This document shows, in pieces, positions 43,731-52,109 of a stretch of 64,000 nt of DNA. Position numbers and translations under genes: made by a program. The notes beneath the pieces were generated by a model. It was not told the origin of the DNA and did not search any database. It saw only the letters and a list, made by a program, of their open reading frames with translations. Positions within the stretch are counted from its first letter, which is position 1, and every line of letters begins with the position of its first letter. The DNA is from an uncultured Pirellulaceae bacterium (GTDB lineage Bacteria > Planctomycetota > Planctomycetia > Pirellulales > Pirellulaceae). The stretch lies in NCBI GenBank assembly GCA_937944405.1, contig CALDYR010000102.1, positions 17,971 to 81,970 of the forward strand, written 5' to 3'.

Positions 43731-44627
43731 ATGAAACGAACTGCGGCCGTATTGGGGCCAACGCCACCTTTTATACGGTGGGCGATCAAGAAGGAATGCG
43801 CTTTACGGGACCTCGAAGTTGAAAATTTGGCGGACCAAACGTTTCGCCAATTAAGAAACCTGCGCGAACTTTCCAACGGCTATCGTGAAAATCGCGTTTT
43901 CGATGGTATCTGCGTTCATCCCGCACCAATCGGCGCAGCGACACAGCTTCGTGCTTTCCCCATCAAAGAGGTATTCGATTTTTTTGGTGACCAACAATCG
44001 TTGTCCTCCCGTTGCGGAAATTGCACCGCAAACAGCTGCGCTCACCGCGACGACAATTTAGAAACCGACTGGGCGGGATGCTTTGGATTGCTGCCAGTGA
44101 ATCTCAATTTCACTTTCGGACACACACGCCAATGCCAAGCGTTACCGACGGACGATCTTGTCGCTTTGGTCGATAACGCACTGGAAAAAGAGAATGACTT
44201 TCACCGACTTTGGACCCAAAAATGGGTTCCGCCGAACGCCGTCAGTGAATTGGCGACCATCTTTGAAGCGGTCTCCGCGCAGCGAAAAAACCATCCGCAC
44301 CTGCAGCAGTTCACCGATGCTTGCCGCCGGTGTGCCGATTTCAATCTGCCGTTGTTTGCCGAACTAATCCCCAGCGGATTTTCGGATGGCGTTCATTGGA
44401 AATTGAATAGGGCTTGTGAAGTATGCCGGTTCGAATCAACAACGCCGCGCACCAAAGGGATGGCTTGCCCGGTCTGCAAGACGCGCCACGCAGACGATTT
44501 TGGTAGAAAGGCGAAGGTGCTGGGGTTGAGGCCCTACTTACGGTTGGCGCGGGTCATCGGGGAGCCGCAAACGCACCAATTCATTGAACGCTATCGCGCA
44601 CATTTAAAACAGCACCGTCCGAATTAA
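43731..44627 (+). CDS. cysteine-rich protein of unknown function
   Basis: 298 residues, no family recognised. It has two cysteine clusters. Cys95-x2-Cys98-x4-Cys103-x13-Cys117 could bind a metal or Fe-S cluster. Cys229-x2-Cys232 with Cys246-x2-Cys249 is a clear zinc-ribbon arrangement (CEVC and CPVC). A further CRRC pair is at 198-201. There is no signal peptide, so it should be cytoplasmic. The ATG at 43731 has AGAGGTG just upstream; a GTG two codons earlier is less likely. It is divergent from the HlyD-type adaptor gene, and any link to that locus is not shown. Confidence 0.72.
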   Translation: MKRTAAVLGPTPPFIRWAIKKECALRDLEVENLADQTFRQLRNLRELSNGYRENRVFDGICVHPAPIGAATQLRAFPIKEVFDFFGDQQSLSSRCGNCTANSCAHRDDNLETDWAGCFGLLPVNLNFTFGHTRQCQALPTDDLVALVDNALEKENDFHRLWTQKWVPPNAVSELATIFEAVSAQRKNHPHLQQFTDACRRCADFNLPLFAELIPSGFSDGVHWKLNRACEVCRFESTTPRTKGMACPVCKTRHADDFGRKAKVLGLRPYLRLARVIGEPQTHQFIERYRAHLKQHRPN

Positions 44628-44668
44628 AACAGCATCATCGACAATTAGAGAATAGAGATTGGCAAAAT

Positions 44669-44860
44669 TTAGCGTTTGAAAAAACCCCGTAGCGAATCCT
44701 TGGTCTCGAACTCGGAGTACAATTTTTCGAGTTCGTCTAACTGCGTCTCCAACCAACCCTCAAATTCGGCTTCCGTTCGGAACGGGCTTACGTTCTTTGT
44801 ACGGGCCGCGATTTTGGGAAGATCATCGGTCAAGTTGTCGTATTTATGAGTCTTGGTCAT
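44669..44860 (-). CDS. small charged hypothetical protein
   Basis: 63 residues from the ATG at 44860, which has GAGG upstream. The sequence is highly charged and helical (EAEFEGWLETQLDELEKLYSEF) with a basic tail LRGFFKR. No family recognised. Its amino-acid makeup is protein-like, and it is isolated between two transcription units, which supports it being real. Another start would add four residues (GTG 44872). Confidence 0.6.
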   Translation of the reverse strand: MTKTHKYDNLTDDLPKIAARTKNVSPFRTEAEFEGWLETQLDELEKLYSEFETKDSLRGFFKR

Positions 44861-44892
44861 CACCGGCCTCACTTTTAAAAGTTAATGCGAGT

Positions 44893-45140
44893 TTGACATG
44901 TGCTAGAAGTGGTTATTATTTGGACGCAAAAGACATGCCGAATGTTTCACAAAATATCTAGGTTTTCTCACGTGCGGGGAAAACGTGAAAAACATTCGTT
45001 TTATGCTGGATTTGTTAACTTTAAAATTCTCAACAAATTCCCTCGGCTGACGTGGCCCATATTTCGACGTGTCATAAAGGCAACGGGTTCGCTACTTTTT
45101 AATAACCCGGTTGATGCTTTTTGAGGTAACTGCTGGGCGA
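44893..45140 (+). promoter_or_regulatory. consensus -35 element and hairpin ahead of a long leader
   Basis: TTGACA at 44893-44898 is followed 15-17 bp later by TATTAT/TTATTT, a possible sigma70 promoter. A hairpin with arms near GTTTTCTCACGT and ACGTGAAAAAC follows (about 44962-44994). The next gene on this strand starts only at 45379, so a leader or small RNA of several hundred bases would be made. No open frame here is convincing. Confidence 0.4.
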
Positions 45141-45350
45141 ATTTTTGGCTCTTCACGAATTTTAGTGGCGAGCTTCGAAATCGTAGTGGGATTGGCCAGA
45201 ATTCCCAATGGCTGTGTTTGAGGGGCTTCGGGCCAATTCGACTACGTTCACTGGAAAAGGCAAGCTTGGGCGCGTTAATCTTGGGGGCCACCCGGTGCCA
45301 CAAAGTTTCTGGAAGAACCATTTTTTACTCAATGTCCCTGAAACGTTGGC
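45141..45350 (+). repeat. dispersed intergenic repeat, copy A
   Basis: The longest copy. In order it carries TTGGCTCTTCACGA, ATTTTAGTGGCGAGCTTCG, ATCGTAGTGGGATTGG, CCAGAATTCCC, TGGCTGTGTTTGA, GGGCCAATTCG, ACGTTCACTGGAAAAGG, ACAAAGTTTCTGGAAGAACC, TTTTTT and TCCCTGAAACGTTGGCC. The last block repeats the one that opens copy B. It lies in the leader of the S9 peptidase gene. An open frame through it joins that gene but reads as non-protein. Confidence 0.75.
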
Positions 45351-45378
45351 CGAATGCCAACCACGCAAGGATCGAAAG

Positions 45379-47814
45379 ATGCAGGAAGCAATGACCACTT
45401 TTCGCCCTTCAACGCCACACGAACCCGCCGGTGGCTACCGTCTACCACCTGGATCGGTCGCGGATATCATCAGCGCGTCTTCAGAACCAAACGTCCTGCT
45501 TAGTCCCGACGGCGGTGGGATGTTGATGATTGAGTCAGATACGATGCCTGACATCTCCGACCTCGCGCGACCGATGGATTGTTTAGCCGGGTTACGAATC
45601 GACCCGCAGGCTAACGTTCTTTTCCACTCCCGTTACCGCACAGGGATTCTTTATCAACCCATCCATTGTTCGACGAAGCCTGCCCCAACGGAGCGCGTCG
45701 AAATGAAAATGGACGGCGAAAGCGGTTTCGGAAATTCCGACAGCAACCGTCGTACGAAGATTGGATTAGTGAAATGGTCACATAATAGTCACGACTTCGT
45801 CTTCACCGTATTGACGGCCACTGGCACGGCTTTATTCGCCGCTGATACTGATTCCCTTCACCCCAAACTAATCCATCCTCGTTTCTCCGGGGTGCTCAAT
45901 GATTTAAAGTGGATGCCCGACGGGAAGCATCTGGTTTTCTCGGTCGTGCCAGAAAACCACTGCCCTCCACCGATCCCCGTTTCTCCTCTTGGGCCTCAAA
46001 TTCAAGAGGCTTCTGGGGAAACGTCCCCAACACGCACCTATCAGGACCTCCTCAAGACCCCGTACGACGCGGCCTTGTTTGAATACCACGCCACCACCGA
46101 AATTGTCGTCGCTGATGTCAACGGGAAAATGTCGCAGCGCTGGCCGAACGCGATGTACGCGGACGTTTCGCCCGCCCCCGACGGCAATCACATGTTAGTG
46201 ACGCGACTGAGCAAACCATTTTCTTATCTGCTGCCCTACCAACAGTTTCCAATGGTGGTCGATGTTTGCAATAACATGGGGACAACGATTAAACGTATCG
46301 CCGACATTCCTGTCGCCGAAAACATTCCCATCGAAGGCGTGCGAAACGAACCGAGGATGATCCACTGGATGTCGTCCAGACCGGCGTCGATTTGCTATAC
46401 AACGGCACTCGATGGTGGAGACCCCAACGCCCCTGCAGAGTTCCGTGACCAGGTCTGGAGCACCCAAGCTCCGTTTACCGAACCGCCGACAGCGCTGATG
46501 AAGATCTCTAACCGCCATTACGGCATGACGTATTTCTCCGATCCCAACCGCATGATCACCACCGAATATGACCGTGACCGGCGTTGGATCACGAATCGGT
46601 TATACGACACCCAAACGTCCCTCAGCGATTCAACAATCATCGTAGACCGGAGCATCCAAGACAAATACAACGATCCCGGCCGAATTATCCAATGCTGCGA
46701 TGCCTTCGGTCACTACGTCGTCGATCAGCGCGGCGAATCTGTTTTTCGGTCGGGAGCGGGGGCTTCAGAAACTGGCAATCAGCCTTTCCTGGATCGGCAA
46801 AACTTAACAACCCTTAAAACCAAACGGATCTGGCAATGCGATGATCGGTCGCTGGAATCCGCGGTGAAGTTGCTACCGGGCGGCACCGATGAACCGCTGG
46901 CTTGGCTGGCCTCTCACCAAACGCCTACCTCGCCACCGAATTTGGTGTTACGACGTCACGACGTGAAAACATCATCTACCAGCGACCTACAAAACCTAAC
47001 GTTCTTCGGGGATCCTACGCCACAAATTCGTGGGATCAAAAAGAAAATCGTGAGGTACCAACGTCACGACGGTGTCCCTTTGTCGGCCACGCTTTATCTC
47101 CCGCCTGACCACCAACCGGGCCAGCGTTTACCGCTGTTGGTCTGGGCATATCCGCAAGAGTTTAACGATTCCGCGACCGCCGGCCAAATTACCGGCAGTT
47201 CGCAACGCTTCACCCGGATCAGCGGGATCTCACATTTAACACTTGTCATGCAAGGCTACGCGGTGATGGATAACGCGACGATGCCAATCATCGGCGATCC
47301 GGAAACAATGAATGACACGTTCATTCAGCAAGTCGTCGACGCGGCGCAGGCGGCGGTTGATTGGGCCGTCGACCAAGGCATCGCGGACCGCAACAAAACG
47401 GCGATTGGGGGGCACAGCTACGGTGCCTTCATGACGGCTAATTTGATGGCACATAGCCAAATCTTCCAGGCCGGAATCGCTCGCAGTGGAGCCTATAACC
47501 GCACCCTCACACCTTTTGGATTTCAGTCAGAACGACGAAGTTACTGGCAGGCAAAACACATCTATCACAGCATCAGCCCGTTTGCTTTTGCCGACCAAAT
47601 TCAACGCCCACTGTTGATTATGCACGGCGAAAACGACAATAACTCGGGCACGTTTCGGTTGCAGAGTGAGCGACTGTACCAAGCGATCAAGGGCAACGGC
47701 GGGACCGCGCGGTTGGTGATTTTACCCCATGAGTCGCACGGTTATATCGCCAAACAAAGCGTCTTGCACACGCAATACGAAATGATCCAATGGCTCGACC
47801 AGCACTTACAGTAA
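45379..47814 (+). CDS. S9 family serine peptidase (prolyl-oligopeptidase-like)
   Basis: 811 residues from the ATG at 45379. The N-terminal about 550 residues form a beta-propeller-like domain that limits access to the active site. The C-terminal alpha/beta hydrolase domain has the nucleophile motif GGHSYGAFMT, an Asp in MHGENDNNSGTF and the His in LPHESHGY. The general look, including GPQI and LLVWAYPQEFND, resembles glutamyl-peptidase-type (chloroplast GEP) members of S9 more than dipeptidyl-peptidase IV. No signal peptide is seen, so it is probably cytoplasmic. The extension to 45208 runs through the dispersed repeat and is rejected. It is convergent with the GT4 gene 17 bp away. Confidence 0.9.
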   Translation: MQEAMTTFRPSTPHEPAGGYRLPPGSVADIISASSEPNVLLSPDGGGMLMIESDTMPDISDLARPMDCLAGLRIDPQANVLFHSRYRTGILYQPIHCSTKPAPTERVEMKMDGESGFGNSDSNRRTKIGLVKWSHNSHDFVFTVLTATGTALFAADTDSLHPKLIHPRFSGVLNDLKWMPDGKHLVFSVVPENHCPPPIPVSPLGPQIQEASGETSPTRTYQDLLKTPYDAALFEYHATTEIVVADVNGKMSQRWPNAMYADVSPAPDGNHMLVTRLSKPFSYLLPYQQFPMVVDVCNNMGTTIKRIADIPVAENIPIEGVRNEPRMIHWMSSRPASICYTTALDGGDPNAPAEFRDQVWSTQAPFTEPPTALMKISNRHYGMTYFSDPNRMITTEYDRDRRWITNRLYDTQTSLSDSTIIVDRSIQDKYNDPGRIIQCCDAFGHYVVDQRGESVFRSGAGASETGNQPFLDRQNLTTLKTKRIWQCDDRSLESAVKLLPGGTDEPLAWLASHQTPTSPPNLVLRRHDVKTSSTSDLQNLTFFGDPTPQIRGIKKKIVRYQRHDGVPLSATLYLPPDHQPGQRLPLLVWAYPQEFNDSATAGQITGSSQRFTRISGISHLTLVMQGYAVMDNATMPIIGDPETMNDTFIQQVVDAAQAAVDWAVDQGIADRNKTAIGGHSYGAFMTANLMAHSQIFQAGIARSGAYNRTLTPFGFQSERRSYWQAKHIYHSISPFAFADQIQRPLLIMHGENDNNSGTFRLQSERLYQAIKGNGGTARLVILPHESHGYIAKQSVLHTQYEMIQWLDQHLQ

Positions 47815-47831
47815 CCCACCGGTGCCACCGT

Positions 47832-48962
47832 CTATAACTGCAACAGCAAATCCATAAAATCTTTTACGGGATCTTTGGGATATCGTTGTCGAATATGTTG
47901 CCCCGCGGTCGCACCAATTTCTTTCCATTGGGCGCGTTTCTGCCAAGCCCGTTCCAGCGCTTCGTCGACCAAATTGATGGTGGCGCTTTCGGCGATAAAT
48001 CCCGAAACGTTATCGTCGATCAATTCGGCATTACGGCCAAGATTGGTCGTGACCGCCAACCGATTGCACAGCATCGTTTCGGTCACAATCAAAGGCGCTC
48101 CCTCATACCGCGAGGGCAGCAACAAACCGTGATTCTCTCGCCAGATATCTTGGACGTCTTGTTTGTAACCAATGTAATGCAATTTATCTTGCAGGCCGTT
48201 TAACGCGATCAGATCTTTTAGCTGCTGCAAGTTCCCTTGGTCGTGGCCGTAAAAATTCACTTGCAAATCACGGTTGCGCCAACGCGGTTTGTTCATCACG
48301 TCGACGATGACGTCCTGCCCTTTGGATTGAAAATGGACTCTGCCGACCACCGCCAATTTGTAACCTGAATCAGTCGCAGGAAATTCGGGATCCGCATCGT
48401 AGTCCATCGCAAAAGGGTTCGAAATAATTTTTGCGTTGTCCAATCGCATCGCCAGATTGTTTTCCAGTTTGTTTTGGTTCTCTTTGGAAACAAAATAGAT
48501 TTGAGCGGCGTTACGATACCAACGCCGGTACTCCTCAAGCCTGTGGGACGGAATAAAGAAAAAGTTACTGGCGCACTGCAAATTGATCGCGTAAGGAATC
48601 CCGGCCTCAAAACAGCGGTCTGCCGGTTCAATTGAATCAGGGTGATAGCCCAGCGTAAACAGCACCGCGTCCGGGCGTTCGCGTTCGAACCACTGCTCGT
48701 TCTCCAAGTTGGCCGGACGTTTAATCAAACGATTAAACCCCTCCATCCGCGCTTTAAATCCGCTCAAGGGTTGGTCGCGGAAACTCACATTGCCGCCCTG
48801 TTGTTGTATTTCTTCCAGTTGGGGCGCGGTATAGGGCCAGTGCTTGAAATTGACCGTAACACCATGACCTTGCCGCTGCATCCGACGGGCAACCAAGTGC
48901 CACAGGACTTCGCTCCCGCCCCAAGGCATCCCGCTCATGCAGGAGTAAAAACCAAATTTCAT
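47832..48962 (-). CDS. family 4 glycosyltransferase
   Basis: A 376-residue GT-B glycosyltransferase. The N terminus MKFGFYSCMSGMPWGGSE is the acceptor-side loop, KLAVVGRVHFQSKGQDVIVDV leads the donor domain, and the E-x7-E-like region is YEGAPLIVTETMLCN. Its start follows the sulfotransferase stop with no gap, so the pair is certainly one operon. It is only distantly like the other two GT4 proteins in the window. The two genes together suggest synthesis of a sulfated surface polysaccharide. Donor and acceptor are unknown. Confidence 0.9.
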   Translation of the reverse strand: MKFGFYSCMSGMPWGGSEVLWHLVARRMQRQGHGVTVNFKHWPYTAPQLEEIQQQGGNVSFRDQPLSGFKARMEGFNRLIKRPANLENEQWFERERPDAVLFTLGYHPDSIEPADRCFEAGIPYAINLQCASNFFFIPSHRLEEYRRWYRNAAQIYFVSKENQNKLENNLAMRLDNAKIISNPFAMDYDADPEFPATDSGYKLAVVGRVHFQSKGQDVIVDVMNKPRWRNRDLQVNFYGHDQGNLQQLKDLIALNGLQDKLHYIGYKQDVQDIWRENHGLLLPSRYEGAPLIVTETMLCNRLAVTTNLGRNAELIDDNVSGFIAESATINLVDEALERAWQKRAQWKEIGATAGQHIRQRYPKDPVKDFMDLLLQL

Positions 48963-49847
48963 CTACGATTCCTCCGATATCAGCATGTCACCGCAAACGA
49001 TTTCAAGGTCCTTCGACTCAAATGAAGCGACGAAATTCGGTTTCCTAATGGCGTCACTTGCACCGCGCTTAAATACAGCATCGGCCGAAACAGATTCTGC
49101 CGCCTTCCCTTGAGCAACGGCACCGTCGACAGACTCAGTGGGCAAATCGTACAAATAGTTTTCAGCCGCGAAATCATAGACCTTCTTCAACAGCGGGTAA
49201 TCAAAATAGAACTGATGACGCATTTCCTCTGGGATGGTCTCATCATACTTTGAAGTATTACTGACCGGCAACGTCATGGTGGGGTAACCTAGTTTCATCG
49301 CCAACCGGTCGACCGACGTTTGTAAGTCTTCGAAGATGCCGATATACACGAACTGTGCGGCTAATTTTTCACGATAGTTGGCTAAGGTGAGATTTTGCGG
49401 CAGGTGGCTAAAGATCCAATAGGGATAAGTCTTCAAATAGGATTCGATGGTTGGGAATTTTTCGGTAATATCCACCGGTCGGCCTTGATGCCAAAACTGT
49501 CCCTGTTTGCTTCTGCCCTTAATAAAAAAATACATCGAAACCATTAAATCAAACGGATCGCGCATGATCGAAATGTACTGGTCGATCTCAGGATAAAAGT
49601 ACGGTAGTCCGAACCCATGGCCGTGATGAAAATGAGCATGAATGCACCGCACGTCAGGCAACCAATCTCCCTGTTCATTTTGCGTTGGCAATTTCTTCAT
49701 GCCAAACCGCGAATTCTGTTGTTGGTTGACCTTGTGATAGCTATCCCCAAACCACTGCGCCAAAACCCGTTTCATACTTGATCCGGCGCATTTGGGAATG
49801 TGGGTGTAGAGAATAGGCTTTTTGGAATCGTAAGTCCGCATCTTCAT
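48963..49847 (-). CDS. sulfotransferase family protein
   Basis: A 294-residue protein of the PAPS-dependent carbohydrate sulfotransferase type. The 5'-phosphosulfate loop is THIPKCAGSSMKRVL at about 15-29, and the 3'-phosphate motif is ISIMRDPFDLMVSMYFF at about 93-109. The histidine-rich IHAHFHHGHGFG lies between them and could hold the catalytic His. A C-terminal about 70 residues are weakly conserved. Planctomycetes encode many sulfatases and sulfated polymers, which fits. It is directly joined to the downstream GT4 gene with zero bases between stop and start. Confidence 0.85.
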   Translation of the reverse strand: MKMRTYDSKKPILYTHIPKCAGSSMKRVLAQWFGDSYHKVNQQQNSRFGMKKLPTQNEQGDWLPDVRCIHAHFHHGHGFGLPYFYPEIDQYISIMRDPFDLMVSMYFFIKGRSKQGQFWHQGRPVDITEKFPTIESYLKTYPYWIFSHLPQNLTLANYREKLAAQFVYIGIFEDLQTSVDRLAMKLGYPTMTLPVSNTSKYDETIPEEMRHQFYFDYPLLKKVYDFAAENYLYDLPTESVDGAVAQGKAAESVSADAVFKRGASDAIRKPNFVASFESKDLEIVCGDMLISEES

Positions 49848-50136
49848 TCAGCCTTTTTGCAGGGACGGTTAAGAGCACGCCTGTTTTACTATCTGTTTCA
49901 TTATCTGGCAATCTTCGCAGTTTTTGAACCAGAGAGGAACCTTTTAAATTTCACCGGTCTCGATCGGGGCAGCGTTAAAATTTGGGAGCAACGGAATCTC
50001 CAACGAGCCTATCAATCTGCGGTTTCCTTACTCCCCAGAAATAATGATTCGGGTAGGATAAAGATAAGCTATAAATTTCCGTTCGGCATCAGCATGCTGC
50101 AACCATCCCTACGCCGGATTTCTCATTGGAAAAAAC

Positions 50137-50613
50137 ATGACGACTTCAACGCACCAGATCGAGGTTTCTGATAACCAAACGCGCCCGATCGATCCGGTGC
50201 CATTGATTGCTGCAGCCGAATCGATCTTCGTCGATTTCGGTTACGACAAAAGCGAACTGAGCATCGCCCTGGTCGACGATGAGGAGATTCGTCGCCTGAA
50301 CAACCAGTATTTAGGACACGATTACGCGACCGATGTCATCAGTTTCGTGATTGATATCACGGATTGCTCTATCGTGGGACAACTGATCGTTAGTACCGAC
50401 ACCGCTGACAGAATGGCCCAACAGATCAACGCACCTTTGGAGCACGAACTGTTGCTTTATGTGATTCATGGCACCCTTCACCTGGTCGGGTTAGATGACA
50501 CCGACGCAGAATCGGCTGAGAAAATGAGAGCCGCCGAAGCGGATTATTTGAGGCGCATCGGGATCGCTCACGTTTGGGAAACCGGTTTGGAAACCTCAGA
50601 GGAACAAACCTAA
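50137..50613 (+). CDS. ybeY: endoribonuclease YbeY
   Basis: YbeY is a single-strand RNase for 16S rRNA 3' maturation and 70S ribosome quality control. The 158-residue protein has the family core LNNQYLGHDYATDVISF and the metal motif HGTLHLVGLDD. His111 and His115 are kept, but the third ligand of the usual H-x3-H-x5-H set is Asp121. Asp is a workable metal ligand and some YbeY proteins show it, so activity is likely retained. The CorC-type gene starts directly after the stop. The ybeY-CBS-protein order is common in bacteria, usually with phoH and a PAS-HD gene, which are absent here. Confidence 0.92.
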   Translation: MTTSTHQIEVSDNQTRPIDPVPLIAAAESIFVDFGYDKSELSIALVDDEEIRRLNNQYLGHDYATDVISFVIDITDCSIVGQLIVSTDTADRMAQQINAPLEHELLLYVIHGTLHLVGLDDTDAESAEKMRAAEADYLRRIGIAHVWETGLETSEEQT

Positions 50614-51903
50614 ATGGCCACTTTCTTTTTGTGGTTGATGATGAACAGCCTCTTTTTTGGGACGTTGTCGGCGATCGCCTGCCGCGTACTCAAAGAGATC
50701 GCTTGGCACGAGTTAGAAGAATACTGTTTGCAAAAACAGCAGCCCAAGGTCTTCAGCAAGATCTTTGACTACCGCGATCCCATGGAAGTCGGCGCCGGCG
50801 TATTGCAAATGATCTGCCTCGCGTTTTTCGTTTCTTCGCTGTGGGGATGGTTGTTTGGCAATGAAATTCTGAACGATCTTTCCTCCATCCGTTTTGCCAT
50901 GTCTTCGTCGGTGGTTGGATTTGTACTGGTCGTGACCCAAAGCTGGATCCCTTGGGCGGTATCAAAAATTGGTTCCCCCCAGTTCCTGTTTCGAACTTTC
51001 CGTTGGTGGCGGCTGGTGGCCTTGGCCGGTTTCCCTTTCCTTGTCGGGGAAAAGTTCGTATCCGCGATGTTCGCTCGTGCCAGCGGACAGTCCGAAGAAC
51101 AAGAGGACGAAGAAGAAGCTTTCGAAGACGAAATTTTATCGCTCGCTTCAGAGGCCCAGCACGACGGACACATCGAACGCGACACGCGCGAGATGATCGA
51201 AGGGGTAATGGATCTTGATGACGCAGACGTGACCAAAATCATGACCCCACGATCGCGCGTCGACGCCATGGAAGTCAACACCGACTGGGAAACGATGCTG
51301 GAGTTCGTCGTGAAATCGGGAAGGACAAGGATTCCGATTTACGAAGACAACATCGACAACATCGTAGGAATCTTGTTCGCCAAAGACCTGCTTCGAGAAT
51401 CATTGCGAAGCAACAACAAACGTCGATCCTTGAAAAAAATGCTTCGCACCCCCGTCTCGGTCCAAGACAGTGTCCGGTTGGATACGATGTTGGCGATATT
51501 CCTTCAAGGTCGAATGCACATGGCGGTGGTCCGTGACGAGTACCTAGGTTTCGCCGGCGTTGTTACCATCGAAGACGTTTTGGAAGAGATCGTCGGCGAA
51601 ATCGTCGACGAAACGGATGCCGAAGAACGTGAGCAAATCCGCATGATCGCTCCCAATGTGGCAGAAGTAGATGGCGCTACGCCGATCGATAAGGTCAACG
51701 AAAAATTGGGCGTTTTATTGCCTGAGGATGAGGATTTTGCCACCGTTTCAGGCTTGATCATGCGAGAATTAAAGGATATTCCTCGTCCCGGACACGAACT
51801 AATGATTCTCAACGTGAAAGTCGAAATTAAAGAAGCCAACCGACGGGCAATCCGCGCAGTGCGACTGGAAGTCGTCGAAGCCCCCGATGCCGCCGACAAT
51901 TAG
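50614..51903 (+). CDS. CNNM/CorC-type transporter-associated CBS protein
   Basis: 429 residues. The N-terminal DUF21 domain has about four membrane helices (about 3-24, 62-82, 95-118, 130-145). Two CBS domains (about 200-330) open with IMTPRSRVDAMEVN and include RIPIYEDNIDNIVGI. The C-terminal CorC_HlyC domain contains EVDGATPIDKVNEKLG. These proteins are linked to Mg2+/Co2+ efflux or homeostasis; older names call them hemolysins. The start ATG follows the ybeY TAA directly, so the two are cotranscribed and probably coupled. Confidence 0.92.
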   Translation: MATFFLWLMMNSLFFGTLSAIACRVLKEIAWHELEEYCLQKQQPKVFSKIFDYRDPMEVGAGVLQMICLAFFVSSLWGWLFGNEILNDLSSIRFAMSSSVVGFVLVVTQSWIPWAVSKIGSPQFLFRTFRWWRLVALAGFPFLVGEKFVSAMFARASGQSEEQEDEEEAFEDEILSLASEAQHDGHIERDTREMIEGVMDLDDADVTKIMTPRSRVDAMEVNTDWETMLEFVVKSGRTRIPIYEDNIDNIVGILFAKDLLRESLRSNNKRRSLKKMLRTPVSVQDSVRLDTMLAIFLQGRMHMAVVRDEYLGFAGVVTIEDVLEEIVGEIVDETDAEEREQIRMIAPNVAEVDGATPIDKVNEKLGVLLPEDEDFATVSGLIMRELKDIPRPGHELMILNVKVEIKEANRRAIRAVRLEVVEAPDAADN

Positions 51904-52109
51904 AGCGTTAGTTATCCACCTTCCAACGCCGCAGTCGTCTGTCGAAATTACATTTCGCACACACTGGTACCGACAAAGGCTGGATGAGTTGAAATCCAAA
52001 GGGTCGGCCACCGGTACGTGTTACCGGAATACCAGTTCAATTGGGGAATTTTTCACAGGTGATTCGAGATTTGTCATATTCGCGCTTTGCTAACTATCTG
52101 GGCCGCATC

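Noticed and set aside
44900..45124. 74-residue frame in the leader of the S9 peptidase gene
   Set aside because: GTG start just inside a likely promoter, no ribosome-binding site, sequence not protein-like.
45208..45378. 57-residue N-terminal extension of the S9 peptidase
   Set aside because: It translates through the dispersed repeat; the ATG at 45379 gives a normal start.
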